From NCBI RefSeq assembly GCF_036345255.1, contig NZ_CP107783.1, positions 5,688,001-5,752,000 on the forward strand: 64,000 nt of DNA, given 5' to 3'. This DNA comes from Streptomyces sp. NBC_00569. GTDB taxonomy: Bacteria; Actinomycetota; Actinomycetes; Streptomycetales; Streptomycetaceae. This document shows, in pieces, positions 7,945-16,638 of the stretch. The stretch's first letter is position 1, and each line of letters opens with the position of its first letter. The notes below the pieces were generated by a model. The model was not told the DNA's origin and searched no databases. It saw only the letters and a list, made by a program, of their open reading frames with translations. The position numbers and the translations under genes are program-made.

Positions 7945-9006
7945 CTACACCCGCCGGCCCGCGCCTGCGTCGGCTGACCGCGCCTGCGCCGTCCGGTCCG
8001 TGTCCTGCGGGTTCGTGGCGTGGAACGTGCGGCGGTAGGCCGTGGGGGTCACGCCCAGCGCCGCCTGGAGGTGCTGCCTCATCGACTGCGCCGTGCCGAA
8101 GCCCGACTCGCGCGCCACCTGGTCCATCGACAGGTCGCTGGACTCCAGCAGGTGCCTGGCCCGCTCCACCCGCTGCTGGGTGAGCCACTGGCCCGGGCTG
8201 ACGCCGGCCTCCTCGCGGAAACGGCGGGTGAAGGTGCGGACCGACATCGCCTCCTGGGCGGCCAGGTCCCGCAGCTGGAGCGGTTCGTGGAGGCGGGCCT
8301 GGGCCCAGGCGCGGGCCTTGGTCGTGGTCGCGAGCTGGGGTTCGGGGACGGGGCGGTGGATGTACTGGGCCTGCCCGCCGTCGCGGTGGGGCGGGACGAC
8401 GGTGCGGCGGGCCACCTCGTTGGCCACCGCCGCCCCGTGGTCGCGGCGGACCAGGTGCAGGCAGAGGTCGATGCCCGCGGCGACCCCGGCCGACGTCAGG
8501 ACGTCCCCGTCGTCGATGTAGAGGACATCGGCGTCGACCTTGATCTTGGGGAAGAGCCGCTGGAAGTGCTCCGCCGACGCCCAGTGCGTGGTCGCCGGGC
8601 GCCCGTCCAGATAGCCCGCCGCGGCCAGGACGTAGCTGCCGGTGCAGATCGACACCATCCGCGTACCGGGCCTGACCTGTGCGAAGGCCGCCGTCAGCTC
8701 GTCGGTGAGTACGCCCTCGTCGAGGACGGGTCCGTGCTCGTACGACGCGGGAACGACCACCGTGTCCGCGGTCGCGAGCGCCTCCGGGCCGTTCCTGATC
8801 AGGACGGCGAAGTCGGCGTCCGTCTCCACGGGGCCGGGTTCCCTGACCGAGCACGTCACGACCTCGTACAGCGGCCGGCCCCCGGTGTCCTTGGCGCGGG
8901 TGAAGATGCGCTGGGTGATGCCGAGTTCGAAGGGGAGCACGCCGTCGAGGGCCAGGACGACCACGCGGTGGGGGCGTCGGACGCGGGCTGCGGGAGTCTC
9001 GGGCAT
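7945..9006 (-). CDS. GlxA-family transcriptional regulator (DJ-1/PfpI domain + AraC HTH)
   Basis: 353 aa from ATG 9006. The N-terminal amidotransferase-like domain (about residues 12-185) has the nucleophile-elbow-like Cys in SICTGSYVLAAAGYLDG and THWASAEHFQ. The C-terminal AraC domain (about 225-325) contains LRDLAAQEAMSVRTFTRRF and a second helix-turn-helix MDQVARESGFGTAQSMRQHL. An upstream in-frame start would run into the divergent transporter, so the shorter form is preferred. It is divergent from the MFS gene, which it probably regulates. The effector is unknown. Confidence 0.88.
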   Translation of the reverse strand: MPETPAARVRRPHRVVVLALDGVLPFELGITQRIFTRAKDTGGRPLYEVVTCSVREPGPVETDADFAVLIRNGPEALATADTVVVPASYEHGPVLDEGVLTDELTAAFAQVRPGTRMVSICTGSYVLAAAGYLDGRPATTHWASAEHFQRLFPKIKVDADVLYIDDGDVLTSAGVAAGIDLCLHLVRRDHGAAVANEVARRTVVPPHRDGGQAQYIHRPVPEPQLATTTKARAWAQARLHEPLQLRDLAAQEAMSVRTFTRRFREEAGVSPGQWLTQQRVERARHLLESSDLSMDQVARESGFGTAQSMRQHLQAALGVTPTAYRRTFHATNPQDTDRTAQARSADAGAGRRV

Positions 9007-9080
9007 GGTTCCGAGTGTATGGCCCGATCCTAGCGAAGGCTGTCTTTCGGGCCACTCGTCCGGGGCGGGCCGGTGATCCG

Positions 9081-10439
9081 ATGCTGTCTGCTGTGACGCA
9101 CACATCGGACATGACACCGACCACCGCGGCCGAGGGCTCGCCCGGCGCGGGCGCCTCCCGTCCGCCGCGCCCCCGTCCCCGTATCCACCGCGCCTGGTTC
9201 GTGGCCGCCGTCACCTTCGTGACGATCATCGGCGCCGCCGCCTTCCGGTCCCTGCCGGGGCTGCTGATCGACCCGCTGAACGAGGAGTTCGGCTGGTCCC
9301 GCGGCACCATCGGGCTCGCGGTCTCCATCAACCTCGCGCTGTACGGGCTGACCGCGCCCTTCGCCGCCGCCCTCATGGACCGGTTCGGCATCCGGCGCGT
9401 GGTCGCCGTCGCCCTGGTCGTCATCGCGGCCGGCTCCGGCCTGACCGTGTGGATGGACTCGGCGTGGCAGCTCCTGCTGTGCTGGGGCCTGCTCGTCGGG
9501 CTCGGCTCCGGCTCGATGGCCCTCGCGTTCGCCGCGACCGTCACCAACCGCTGGTTCACGGCCCGGCGCGGGCTCGTGACCGGCATCCTCACGGCCGCGT
9601 CCGCCTCGGGGCAGCTCATCTTCCTGCCGCTGCTCTCGTGGATCGTCGAGGCGCACAAGTGGCGGCCGGCGGCCGTGACGGTGGCGCTCGCCGCGCTCGC
9701 CGTCGTGCCGTTCGTGTGGCTGCTGCTGCGCGACCACCCGGCCGACGTGGGCACCACCCCGTACGGCTCCGAGGAGTTCGCCGAGAAGCCGCCGCCCGTC
9801 ACCGGGGCCGCCCGCCGCACCGTGAGCGTGCTCTTCAAGGCTGCCCGCACAGGGCCCTTCTGGCTGCTCGCCGGGACCTTCGCGATCTGCGGCGCCTCCA
9901 CGAACGGGCTCGTCCAGACGCACTTCGTGCCGGCCGCCCACGACCACGGGATGCCGATCACCGCGGCGGCCTCGCTGCTGGCCGTGGTGGGTGTCTTCGA
10001 CGTCGTCGGAACGGTGGCGTCGGGCTGGTTCACCGACCGCTTCGACACGCGGCGGCTGCTCGCGGTGTACTACGCGCTGCGCGGGATCTCCCTGCTGTTT
10101 CTGCCCATGCTCCTCGCGCCGTCCGTCCACCCGCCGATGATCTTCTTCATCGTCTTCTACGGGCTCGACTGGGTCGCCACCGTGCCGCCCACCCTGGCCC
10201 TGTGCCGTGAGCACTACGGAGAGGACAGCGCGATCGTGTTCGGCTGGGTGCTCGCCTCGCACCAGGTGGGCGCCGCGCTCGTCGCGTTCCTGGGAGGCGT
10301 CGCCCGTGACACGTTCGGCTCGTACGACGTCGTCTGGTACGCGTCCGGCGCGCTGTGCGCCGCGGCGGCACTGATGGCGCTGGTCATCCGGCGTCGGCAC
10401 GTCGATGCCGGTACGGGCCTGGTGGCGGAGCTCGCCTGA
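9081..10439 (+). CDS. MFS transporter, monocarboxylate/oxalate-formate-antiporter-like
   Basis: About 452 aa with 12 predicted membrane segments and a central loop (HPADVGTTPYG). The first helix FVAAVTFVTIIGAAAF leads into LLIDPLNEEFGWSRGTIGLAVS, typical of the OFA/monocarboxylate branch. The start could be ATG 9081 or ATG 9111; I chose 9081 because AT-poor promoter space is limited either way. It is divergent from the GlxA-type regulator. No regulon operator is present, so it is probably not part of the TetR regulon. Its stop abuts the convergent flavin reductase stop. Confidence 0.88.
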   Translation: MLSAVTHTSDMTPTTAAEGSPGAGASRPPRPRPRIHRAWFVAAVTFVTIIGAAAFRSLPGLLIDPLNEEFGWSRGTIGLAVSINLALYGLTAPFAAALMDRFGIRRVVAVALVVIAAGSGLTVWMDSAWQLLLCWGLLVGLGSGSMALAFAATVTNRWFTARRGLVTGILTAASASGQLIFLPLLSWIVEAHKWRPAAVTVALAALAVVPFVWLLLRDHPADVGTTPYGSEEFAEKPPPVTGAARRTVSVLFKAARTGPFWLLAGTFAICGASTNGLVQTHFVPAAHDHGMPITAAASLLAVVGVFDVVGTVASGWFTDRFDTRRLLAVYYALRGISLLFLPMLLAPSVHPPMIFFIVFYGLDWVATVPPTLALCREHYGEDSAIVFGWVLASHQVGAALVAFLGGVARDTFGSYDVVWYASGALCAAAALMALVIRRRHVDAGTGLVAELA

Positions 10440-11057
10440 TCAGTGCTCGAAGCGGCCGAACGCGCCCTTGTGGAACAGCAGCGGGGGCGCCTCGCCGTCC
10501 CCCGTCCCGAGCGCCTCCACCCGTCCCACCACGATGAGGTGGTCCCCGCCCGTGTGGACGGCGTGGATCGTGCAGTCGACCCACGCGGGCGCGCCCGCGA
10601 TCCGCGGCGAGCCCGTCACGGGCGCCGCGTCGTGCTCGACGCCCGCGAACTTGTCCGCGCCGCTCACGGCGAAGGACCGGCACAGCGGCCCCTGGTCCGC
10701 GCCCAGTACGTTCACGCAGAAGACGCCGGCGCTCGCGATGCGCGGCCAGGTCGTGGACGTACGGGCCACCATGAACGCCACCAGCGGCGGGTCCAGGGAG
10801 AGCGAGGAGAAGGACTGGCAGGCGAACCCCGCGGGGGGAGCGCCGGGGTGCGGGGGCGGCGCCGTGACGACGGTGACGCCGGTGGCGAAGTGCCCGAGGA
10901 CGCGGCGGAACTCGCCGGGGTCCAGTGGCGCCCGCTCGTCCTCGCCCACGGCCCGTAGTTCCGGACGGGGCAGTGCGTCCACCGGCTCGGCCGACGTGGG
11001 CGCACCGACCGACCGGAGGTACCTGACCACCGTCGCTGCCATACCTGCGTGTCCCAT
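10440..11057 (-). CDS. Flavin reductase-like protein (HpaC/HsaB-type)
   Basis: About 205 aa. The flavin-reductase domain runs from FRRVLGHFATGVTVVT (about residue 48) through QSFSSLSLDPPLVAFMVARTSTTWPRI to the C-terminal LLFHKGAFGRFEH. Such proteins reduce FMN/FAD with NADH for a partner monooxygenase, as HsaB does for HsaA in steroid A-ring cleavage (family knowledge). The obvious oxygenase candidate in the window is the flavoprotein at 14448-15599, although that enzyme looks single-component. ATG 11057 was chosen; GTG 11060 and ATG 11042 are alternatives. A perfect regulon operator lies 18 bp upstream. Confidence 0.87.
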   Translation of the reverse strand: MGHAGMAATVVRYLRSVGAPTSAEPVDALPRPELRAVGEDERAPLDPGEFRRVLGHFATGVTVVTAPPPHPGAPPAGFACQSFSSLSLDPPLVAFMVARTSTTWPRIASAGVFCVNVLGADQGPLCRSFAVSGADKFAGVEHDAAPVTGSPRIAGAPAWVDCTIHAVHTGGDHLIVVGRVEALGTGDGEAPPLLFHKGAFGRFEH

Positions 11058-11074
11058 CACACCTACGATTGAAG

Positions 11075-11089
11075 CTGACGATGCGTCAG
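11075..11089. promoter_or_regulatory. Regulon operator CTGACGATGCGTCAG upstream of the flavin reductase
   Basis: Both six-base arms are perfect. It lies 18 bp upstream of the flavin reductase start and 50 bp beyond the stop of the enoyl-CoA hydratase gene, so it can only serve the former on the minus strand. Confidence 0.8.
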
Positions 11090-11138
11090 ATAGGAAGTGG
11101 TGGGCCCGAATTCGATGACGGCGTCCGGCTGCGAAGGG

Positions 11139-11927
11139 CTACCGGCCCTGGTACGTCGGGTCGCGCCGCTCCTGGAAGGAGGCGACGCCCTCCTGCGCGT
11201 CCGCCGTCGTCATGTTGATCTCCTGCGCCGCCGCCTCCGCCGCGAACGCCGTCGCGCGGTCCGACTCCAGGGAGGCGTTGACCAGCTGCTTGGTCAGGGC
11301 GATGGCCCGGGTCGGACCGCACGCCAGGCGCGCCGCCCACTCCTGGGCCGTCTTGCGCAGCTCCCCGTCCGGGACCGTGCGGTTGACCAGGCCCAGGCGT
11401 TCCGCGTCCGCCGAGGAGAGCGCATCGCCGAAGAACATCAGTTCCTTGGCCCGCTGCGGCCCGATCAGGCGCGGCAGCAGATAGGCGCCGGCCCCGTCCG
11501 GGACCAGGCCGCGGCGCGCGAAGACCTCGATGAACCGGGCCGACTCCGCCGCGAGCACCAGATCGCAGGCGAACGCCAGATGCGCGCCGATGCCGGCCGC
11601 CGTCCCGTTGACCGCCGCGACGACCGGCTTCTCGCAGTCCATGACCGCCGCGATCAGGCGCTGCGCGCCGAGCCGGATCGTGCGGGCGACGTCGCCGGGC
11701 ACGCGGGGCCCGGTGGCCGGAGCGCCCCGCAGGTCCGCGCCGGCGCAGAAGCCCCTGCCGGTCGCCGTGATGACGACGGCGCGCACGTCCGGGTCCGCGG
11801 AGGCGCTGTTCAGGATGCCGATGATCTCCTCGCGCTGGTCCCAGGTCAGCGCGTTCATGGCCTCGGGGCGGTTGAGCGTGATCCAGGTGACGGCGTCGGC
11901 GGTCGTGCACTCGATGGTGGCGGACAT
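11139..11927 (-). CDS. Enoyl-CoA hydratase/isomerase (crotonase family)
   Basis: 262 aa. The oxyanion-hole segments are GRGFCAGADL (about residues 57-66) and VNGTAAGIGAHLAFACDLVLAA. The downstream active-site region FARRGLVPDGAGAYLLPRLIG carries Asp at the position where hydratases usually have Glu (PDGA rather than PEGG). The family fold is certain. Hydratase versus isomerase activity is not. It lies 54 bp downstream of the acyl-CoA synthetase and is probably co-transcribed from its operators. Confidence 0.9.
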   Translation of the reverse strand: MSATIECTTADAVTWITLNRPEAMNALTWDQREEIIGILNSASADPDVRAVVITATGRGFCAGADLRGAPATGPRVPGDVARTIRLGAQRLIAAVMDCEKPVVAAVNGTAAGIGAHLAFACDLVLAAESARFIEVFARRGLVPDGAGAYLLPRLIGPQRAKELMFFGDALSSADAERLGLVNRTVPDGELRKTAQEWAARLACGPTRAIALTKQLVNASLESDRATAFAAEAAAQEINMTTADAQEGVASFQERRDPTYQGR

Positions 11928-11981
11928 GACCTCTTCTTCTCTGTACGGAGGGCGGGCGCGAATGGGCGGTACCGGCGGATC

Positions 11982-14198
11982 TCAGTGGCAGACGGCGAGC
12001 GCGTCGAGCGCCACGGCGCCCTGGCCCCGGGGGAGCACCATGAGCGGGTTGATGTCCAGCTCGGCGAGCTCGTCGCCCAGTTCGAGGGCCATGCGCTGAA
12101 CCCGCAGGACGACCTCCACCAGCGCGTCCAGGTCCACGGGCGGCGCTCCCCGCATCCCGTCCAGGAGGGGCCTGCCCCGTAGTTCGTCGAGCATCGCCCG
12201 CGCCTGGTCCTCCGCGAACGGCGGCACCCTCACCGCCGTGTCCCGCAGCACCTCCACGAGTACGCCGCCCAGGCCCACCGTCACCGTCGGGCCGAACAGG
12301 TCGTCCTGGGTGACCCCGACGACCATCTCGACGCCCCGCTCGACCATCTGGCAGACCAGGACGCCGTCCAGGTCGAGGCCCTCGTAGCGGGCGATGTCGG
12401 TGAGTTCGCGGTAGGCGTCCCTGACCTGGCTGGCCGAGGTCAGGCCGACCTTGACCAGGCCCAGGTCGGACTTGTGGGCCAGCCGCGCGCCGGACGCCTT
12501 CATGACGACGGGGTAGCCGACCTGCCCGGCCGCCCGCACCGCCGCCGCGGCGCTGGTCACGAGCTGCTCGCGCGGTACGCGGATGCCGTACGCGCGCAGG
12601 AGCTGCTTCGCGGCGTGCTCGCTGAGTTGGCGGCCCGGACGCATCAGGGCCTGCGCCTTGCGGAAGGAGGGGGAGGGCGTGCGGGGCGCGTCGGTGAACG
12701 GGGAGCGGTAGGCGGCGGTGAACCGGTGGTGGTCCAGATAGGCGCGGACGGCCGTGATGCAGTTCCCGAACGTGCGGAACGTCGCGAGGCGCGAGGAGCC
12801 GAGGAGCGTCTCGCGGTAGGCGTCCTCGGTGCCGAGGGGCGAGCCCCAGACGACACAGATCAGCTTGTCCGTGCGCTCCGCCGCCTCCGCCAGGTCCCGG
12901 GCCAGCTTGTCGCTCATCGGCGGGAACGGGCCGGTGATCGGGCAGATCAGGACGCCTATGGACGGGTCCTGGAGGATCGACTCGATGATCTTGGGGCCGC
13001 GCCAGTCACCCACCGGGTGGCCGCCGTTGTCGATCGGGTTCGCGACGTTGAGGTACTCCGGGATCCACTGGTGCAGCTCCTGCTGCTTCGCCTCGGACAG
13101 CGAGGGCAGGGTGAGGCCCGCGCGGGTGGCCAGGTCGGCGAAGTGGGCGCCGGTGCCGCCTGATATCGAGTAGACCGCCACGCCGTCCGCCCGCGGGGGC
13201 CGGGCCCGCGCCAGCAGGGCCGCGGTGTCCTGGAGCTCGTCGAGTCCGTCGACCCTGATCACGCCGAACTGCCGCATCGCCGCGTCCACCACCGTGTCCG
13301 CGCCGGTCAGCTTGCCGGTGTGCGAGGCCGCCATCCGGGCGCCCGTCTCGGTCCGGCCGACCTTGACGGCCACGACGGGCACGCCGCGTCGCGCCGCGCG
13401 GTCCGCCGCGAGGAGGAATCCGCGGCCGTCCTTCAGTCCCTCCACGTAACACGCGATCGCCCCGACCTCGGGCTGCTCCGCGAAGTACGAGATGAAGTCC
13501 GCCGTCTCCAGGTCCGCCTCGTTGCCCGTGGGCGCCCAGTGCGAGAGCCGTACGCCCAGCTCCTGCATCGTGTAGAGGGGTCGGCCCTGGTGGCCCGACT
13601 GCGTGATGAGGGCGATCGCCGGTCCTTCGAGGTCGTCGCGGAACTCGGAGAACGCGTTCAGGTTCGTGTTCGGGCCCAGCAGCCGCATGCCCGAGCGGCT
13701 GACCGCCGCGGACAGGGACGACTGCGCGGCCGCCCCTTCCTCGCCGGTCTCCGCGAAGCCCGACGCGAACGCCACCGCGAACTTCACCTTGGCCTGGGCC
13801 AGTTCCTCGATGACCGGCAGGGGGTCCGAGATGAGGAGTACGGCGAGGTCGACGGGTTCGGGCAATGCGGAGACGCCCGGCGAGCACGGGATGCCGAAGA
13901 CGCTCTCGCGGGTGGGGTGCACGGGGTGGAGGCGGGCGCCCACGCGCTCCGCCCACGCGATCAGCTGGCGCGTGATGCCCGTGTTCGGGCGGCCCTCGGC
14001 GTCGGACGCGCCGATGACCGCGATCGATTCGGGCCGGAAGAATCGGTCCAGGTCGGGCACCTCGCGGTGCAGTGGCCTGCCGCTCACGTCCAGGTCGTCC
14101 GCCCTGCCGTGCACGGCAGGTGCCGGCTGCTCTCCGCAGGCGATCGTGCGGGCCCGGCGGGGGTCGGTGGTCAGGGTGCCGTATGTCGATCCAAGCAT
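11982..14198 (-). CDS. NDP-forming acyl-CoA synthetase (acetate-CoA ligase family), fused alpha-beta
   Basis: 738 aa. Domain order: CoA-binding Rossmann domain (about residues 50-145, FFRPESIAVIGASDAEGRP), ligase-CoA domains (about 190-340 and 350-480), and a C-terminal ATP-grasp domain (about 515-735). His293 in AASHTGKLTGAD fits the swinging phosphohistidine of this family. LLGPNTNL and ITQSGHQG are further signatures. It would activate a carboxylic acid to its CoA thioester with ATP, giving ADP and phosphate. A second, AMP-forming ligase is at 33030, so the regulon has two chemically different acid-activation enzymes. Two regulon operators lie 35-73 bp upstream. Confidence 0.92.
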   Translation of the reverse strand: MLGSTYGTLTTDPRRARTIACGEQPAPAVHGRADDLDVSGRPLHREVPDLDRFFRPESIAVIGASDAEGRPNTGITRQLIAWAERVGARLHPVHPTRESVFGIPCSPGVSALPEPVDLAVLLISDPLPVIEELAQAKVKFAVAFASGFAETGEEGAAAQSSLSAAVSRSGMRLLGPNTNLNAFSEFRDDLEGPAIALITQSGHQGRPLYTMQELGVRLSHWAPTGNEADLETADFISYFAEQPEVGAIACYVEGLKDGRGFLLAADRAARRGVPVVAVKVGRTETGARMAASHTGKLTGADTVVDAAMRQFGVIRVDGLDELQDTAALLARARPPRADGVAVYSISGGTGAHFADLATRAGLTLPSLSEAKQQELHQWIPEYLNVANPIDNGGHPVGDWRGPKIIESILQDPSIGVLICPITGPFPPMSDKLARDLAEAAERTDKLICVVWGSPLGTEDAYRETLLGSSRLATFRTFGNCITAVRAYLDHHRFTAAYRSPFTDAPRTPSPSFRKAQALMRPGRQLSEHAAKQLLRAYGIRVPREQLVTSAAAAVRAAGQVGYPVVMKASGARLAHKSDLGLVKVGLTSASQVRDAYRELTDIARYEGLDLDGVLVCQMVERGVEMVVGVTQDDLFGPTVTVGLGGVLVEVLRDTAVRVPPFAEDQARAMLDELRGRPLLDGMRGAPPVDLDALVEVVLRVQRMALELGDELAELDINPLMVLPRGQGAVALDALAVCH

Positions 14199-14232
14199 CG
14201 GGTCCGCCCGCTCCTCGACTGGTGCTCACTAA

Positions 14233-14271
14233 CTGACGTAGTGTCAGATTACTGAACTGACGCTGTGTCAG
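14233..14271. promoter_or_regulatory. Tandem regulon operators upstream of the NDP-forming acyl-CoA synthetase
   Basis: CTGACGTAGTGTCAG (14233-14247) and CTGACGCTGTGTCAG (14257-14271) each differ from the palindrome at one base of the right arm. Their centres are 24 bp apart, slightly over two helical turns. They lie between the synthetase start and the end of the monooxygenase gene. Confidence 0.78.
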
Positions 14272-14447
14272 GAACAGGGCTGCACGCAAAGGCTGTTACG
14301 GGTGTTCCCACGGGCGGGCGGGTTGGAACGGCGGGATGTGGCCACTGTGGGCGGGTGTGGTGGACGGGACGCACGCGGATGACCCCTGCGTGCGTGTGTG
14401 CGTGATTGCGTGCGGGTGGGCAGGCGACGGGACGGCGGTGGCCGGGA

Positions 14448-15599
14448 TCAGCCCGCGATCGCCTTCGCTATCTTCCGTGCGTCCAGGGCCAGTTCGCGGA
14501 ACATGCCGCTGATCGGGTTCGTGTACCCGGTGAAGTAGAGGCCGGGCGCGGCGGGGTCCGTGCGCCGGCCGTGCGTGGTGGGGCGGCCCCGGGCGTCCAG
14601 GACGCCGAGGTGGCCCACCAGGTCCTCCAGCGCGCGGCGGTAACCCGTCGCCGCGATCACCGCGTCGGGGGCGATGTGCGTGCCGTCGGCGAGGACCACC
14701 TTGCCGTCCTCGAACGACTCGACGGCCGCGACGGGTTCGACCTTGCCCGTGCGCACGGCGTCGATCAGGCCGACGTCCTGCACGGGGATCGCGCCTTCGC
14801 GCACCCGCGAGTAGAGGCCGGTCGTGGGTCTGGGCAGGCCCTGTTCCGTCAGGTCGGGCACGCTGAGCTTCGCCATGGGGCGGGCCAGGCGGTCCACGAT
14901 CGCCACGGGCAGCCTGCGGCACAGGATGCCGGTCCGCTGCGCGGGCCAGCCCGCGGTGGACCGGCGCACGATGTGGGGCGCCGTACGGACCGCGAGCCTG
15001 ACGCGGGACGCGCCGCCCTCGGCCAGGTCCACGGCGACCTCGGCGCCCGTGTTGCCGACGCCGACGACGAGCACGTCGCGGCCCGCGTACGGCTTGGCGT
15101 TGCGGTAGTCGCCCGCGTGGAGGAGCTCGCCCGTGTACGAGGAGCGGCCGGGCCAGTCGGGCAGGCGTGGGGTGTGGTTGAAGCCCGTGGCGACCACGAC
15201 GGCGCTCGCGGCCAGTTCGCGACCGCCCGAGGCGTGCACGAGCCAGCCGTCCTCCGTGCGCTCCAGGCGGGAGACCGCCACGCCGGTGACGATCTCCAGC
15301 TGGTGGAACTCGGCGTACTTCTCCAGGTAGCGCACGACGTCGTCGCGGGACACCCAGCGGCCGAAACGGCGCGGGATCGCGAGGCCGGGGAGCCCGGAGA
15401 GCTTGCGGGTGGTGTGCAGATGGAGGCGGTCGTAGTGACGGCGCCAGGACGCCCCGACGTGCTCCGACTTCTCCAGGATCACGGCCCGTACACCCCGCTC
15501 GCGCAGCGCCGCGGCCGCGGCGAGGCCGCCCGGGCCGCCCCCGACGACGTACACGGGGCGGTCCTGGGTGCGTGCGGCGGGCGCGGGCTCGGTGACCAT
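14448..15599 (-). CDS. Flavin-containing monooxygenase (FMO/YUCCA-like NAD(P)-binding flavoprotein)
   Basis: 383 aa from ATG 15599 (GTG 15617 is possible). The FAD-binding VVGGGPGGLAAA motif is at about residues 18-29, and GASWRRHYDRLHLHT follows. The FMO fingerprint YTGELLHAGDYRN is at about 156. The NADPH-binding VVGVGNTGAEVA is at about 175, and ATGYRRAL near the C-terminus. Such enzymes hydroxylate soft nucleophiles or carry out Baeyer-Villiger oxidations. The substrate is unknown. It is divergent from the DoxX gene, with which it shares a control region holding a perfect regulon operator. Confidence 0.9.
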   Translation of the reverse strand: MVTEPAPAARTQDRPVYVVGGGPGGLAAAAALRERGVRAVILEKSEHVGASWRRHYDRLHLHTTRKLSGLPGLAIPRRFGRWVSRDDVVRYLEKYAEFHQLEIVTGVAVSRLERTEDGWLVHASGGRELAASAVVVATGFNHTPRLPDWPGRSSYTGELLHAGDYRNAKPYAGRDVLVVGVGNTGAEVAVDLAEGGASRVRLAVRTAPHIVRRSTAGWPAQRTGILCRRLPVAIVDRLARPMAKLSVPDLTEQGLPRPTTGLYSRVREGAIPVQDVGLIDAVRTGKVEPVAAVESFEDGKVVLADGTHIAPDAVIAATGYRRALEDLVGHLGVLDARGRPTTHGRRTDPAAPGLYFTGYTNPISGMFRELALDARKIAKAIAG

Positions 15600-15710
15600 G
15601 AGTGCGAGCGTAATCACCGTTCGATTTGATGGGTCTCGGTCAAGACCGGAATCGATTGCGAATTCATCACGGCGTACGCCCCTTGCGGTGGCGCCCCCGC
15701 GTGCGCTGAA

Positions 15711-15725
15711 CTGACGTCCCGTCAG
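15711..15725. promoter_or_regulatory. Regulon operator CTGACGTCCCGTCAG between monooxygenase and DoxX genes
   Basis: Both arms are perfect. It lies 23 bp upstream of the DoxX GTG start and 111 bp from the divergent monooxygenase start. It would directly block the DoxX-DUF35 promoter and might also affect the monooxygenase. Confidence 0.8.
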
Positions 15726-15748
15726 AAACGGAGAGGAGGGCCCCGGTC

Positions 15749-16201
15749 GTGGACTCGATCTGGCTCGACGGCGTCGAATGGCTGGCCGTGCTGCGCATAG
15801 GCCTCGGACTGTGGTGGCTGGAGAGCTGGCGGCACAAGGACAAGAAGGGCTGGTTCGAGCGGGGCACCGGCATCGCCTGGGCCGCCGACGTCGCCGCGAA
15901 GCACCGGTGGAACGCCGTACGCAGGGGCTTCGGCGCGGTCGTCACCCCCCGGCCGAAAGTGATGGCGTACATCGTCGTCTACGCCGAACTGGCCCTGGGC
16001 CTCGGTCTCGTGGTGGGTCTGCTGACGCCCGTGGCCCTCATCGGCGGACTGCTCCTGAACCTCCTGTACCTGGTCCTGATGATCCACGACTGGGCCGAGC
16101 AGGGACAGAACGCGATGATGGCCCTCATCTCGCTCGTGGCGCTCTTCGCCATGTCCTGGCAGGCCTGGTCCCTCGACGCGGCGATCGGACTGTTCCTGTG
16201 A
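15749..16201 (+). CDS. DoxX-family membrane protein
   Basis: 150 aa, GTG start 8 bp after GAGAGGAGGG. Four hydrophobic segments are visible: about residues 9-25, 72-92, 94-114 and 121-142. The Arg in LAVLRIGLGLWWLESW and the WAEQGQN segment fit the DoxX/SURF4 fold. It overlaps the following DUF35 gene. Similar DoxX proteins accompany lipid and steroid catabolic genes in actinobacteria, but the function is not established. A regulon operator precedes it. Confidence 0.8.
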   Translation: MDSIWLDGVEWLAVLRIGLGLWWLESWRHKDKKGWFERGTGIAWAADVAAKHRWNAVRRGFGAVVTPRPKVMAYIVVYAELALGLGLVVGLLTPVALIGGLLLNLLYLVLMIHDWAEQGQNAMMALISLVALFAMSWQAWSLDAAIGLFL

Positions 16202-16614
16202 GTCTTCCCGCGACCGTACGCTTCGACCTCCCCGAGCCCGACGCCTTCACCCGCCCCTACTGGGACGCGGCCGCCGACGGGACGCTGCTGCTCCGCCGCT
16301 GCCGCGCGTGCGAGCGGGCCCATCACTATCCGCGCGAGTTCTGTCCGCACTGCTGGAGCGAGGACGTGGCGTGGGAGCGGGCCTCCGGGACGGCCGTCCT
16401 CTACACCTGGTCCGTCGTCCACCGGAACGACCTGCCCCCCTTCGGCACCCGCACCCCGTACATCGCGGCCGTCGTCGACCTCGCGGAGGGCCCGCGGATG
16501 ATGACGGAGATCGTGGCTACCGAGGGCGACGATCTGCGCGTGGGAATGCCGCTGGAGGTCACCTTCCGTCAGGTCGAGGACTTCTCCGTGCCCGTATTTC
16601 GCTCGCGGACGTGA
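16198..16614 (+). CDS. Zn-ribbon/OB-fold protein (DUF35), acyl-CoA-associated
   Basis: 138 aa. The GTG start overlaps the DoxX TGA (GTGA). The N-terminal rubredoxin-like zinc ribbon has CRAC and CPHC (about residues 33-36 and 47-50). An OB-fold follows (YTWSVVHRNDLPPFGTRTPYIAAVVDL). DUF35 proteins partner lipid-transfer-protein thiolases/aldolases, as ChsH2 does with Ltp2 in steroid side-chain removal (family knowledge). No Ltp gene is adjacent here. The Ltp at 21627-22805 has no DUF35 neighbour and is a plausible partner. Confidence 0.88.
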   Translation: MSLPATVRFDLPEPDAFTRPYWDAAADGTLLLRRCRACERAHHYPREFCPHCWSEDVAWERASGTAVLYTWSVVHRNDLPPFGTRTPYIAAVVDLAEGPRMMTEIVATEGDDLRVGMPLEVTFRQVEDFSVPVFRSRT

Positions 16615-16638
16615 GGGGACGGGCGGCACCATGCGGTC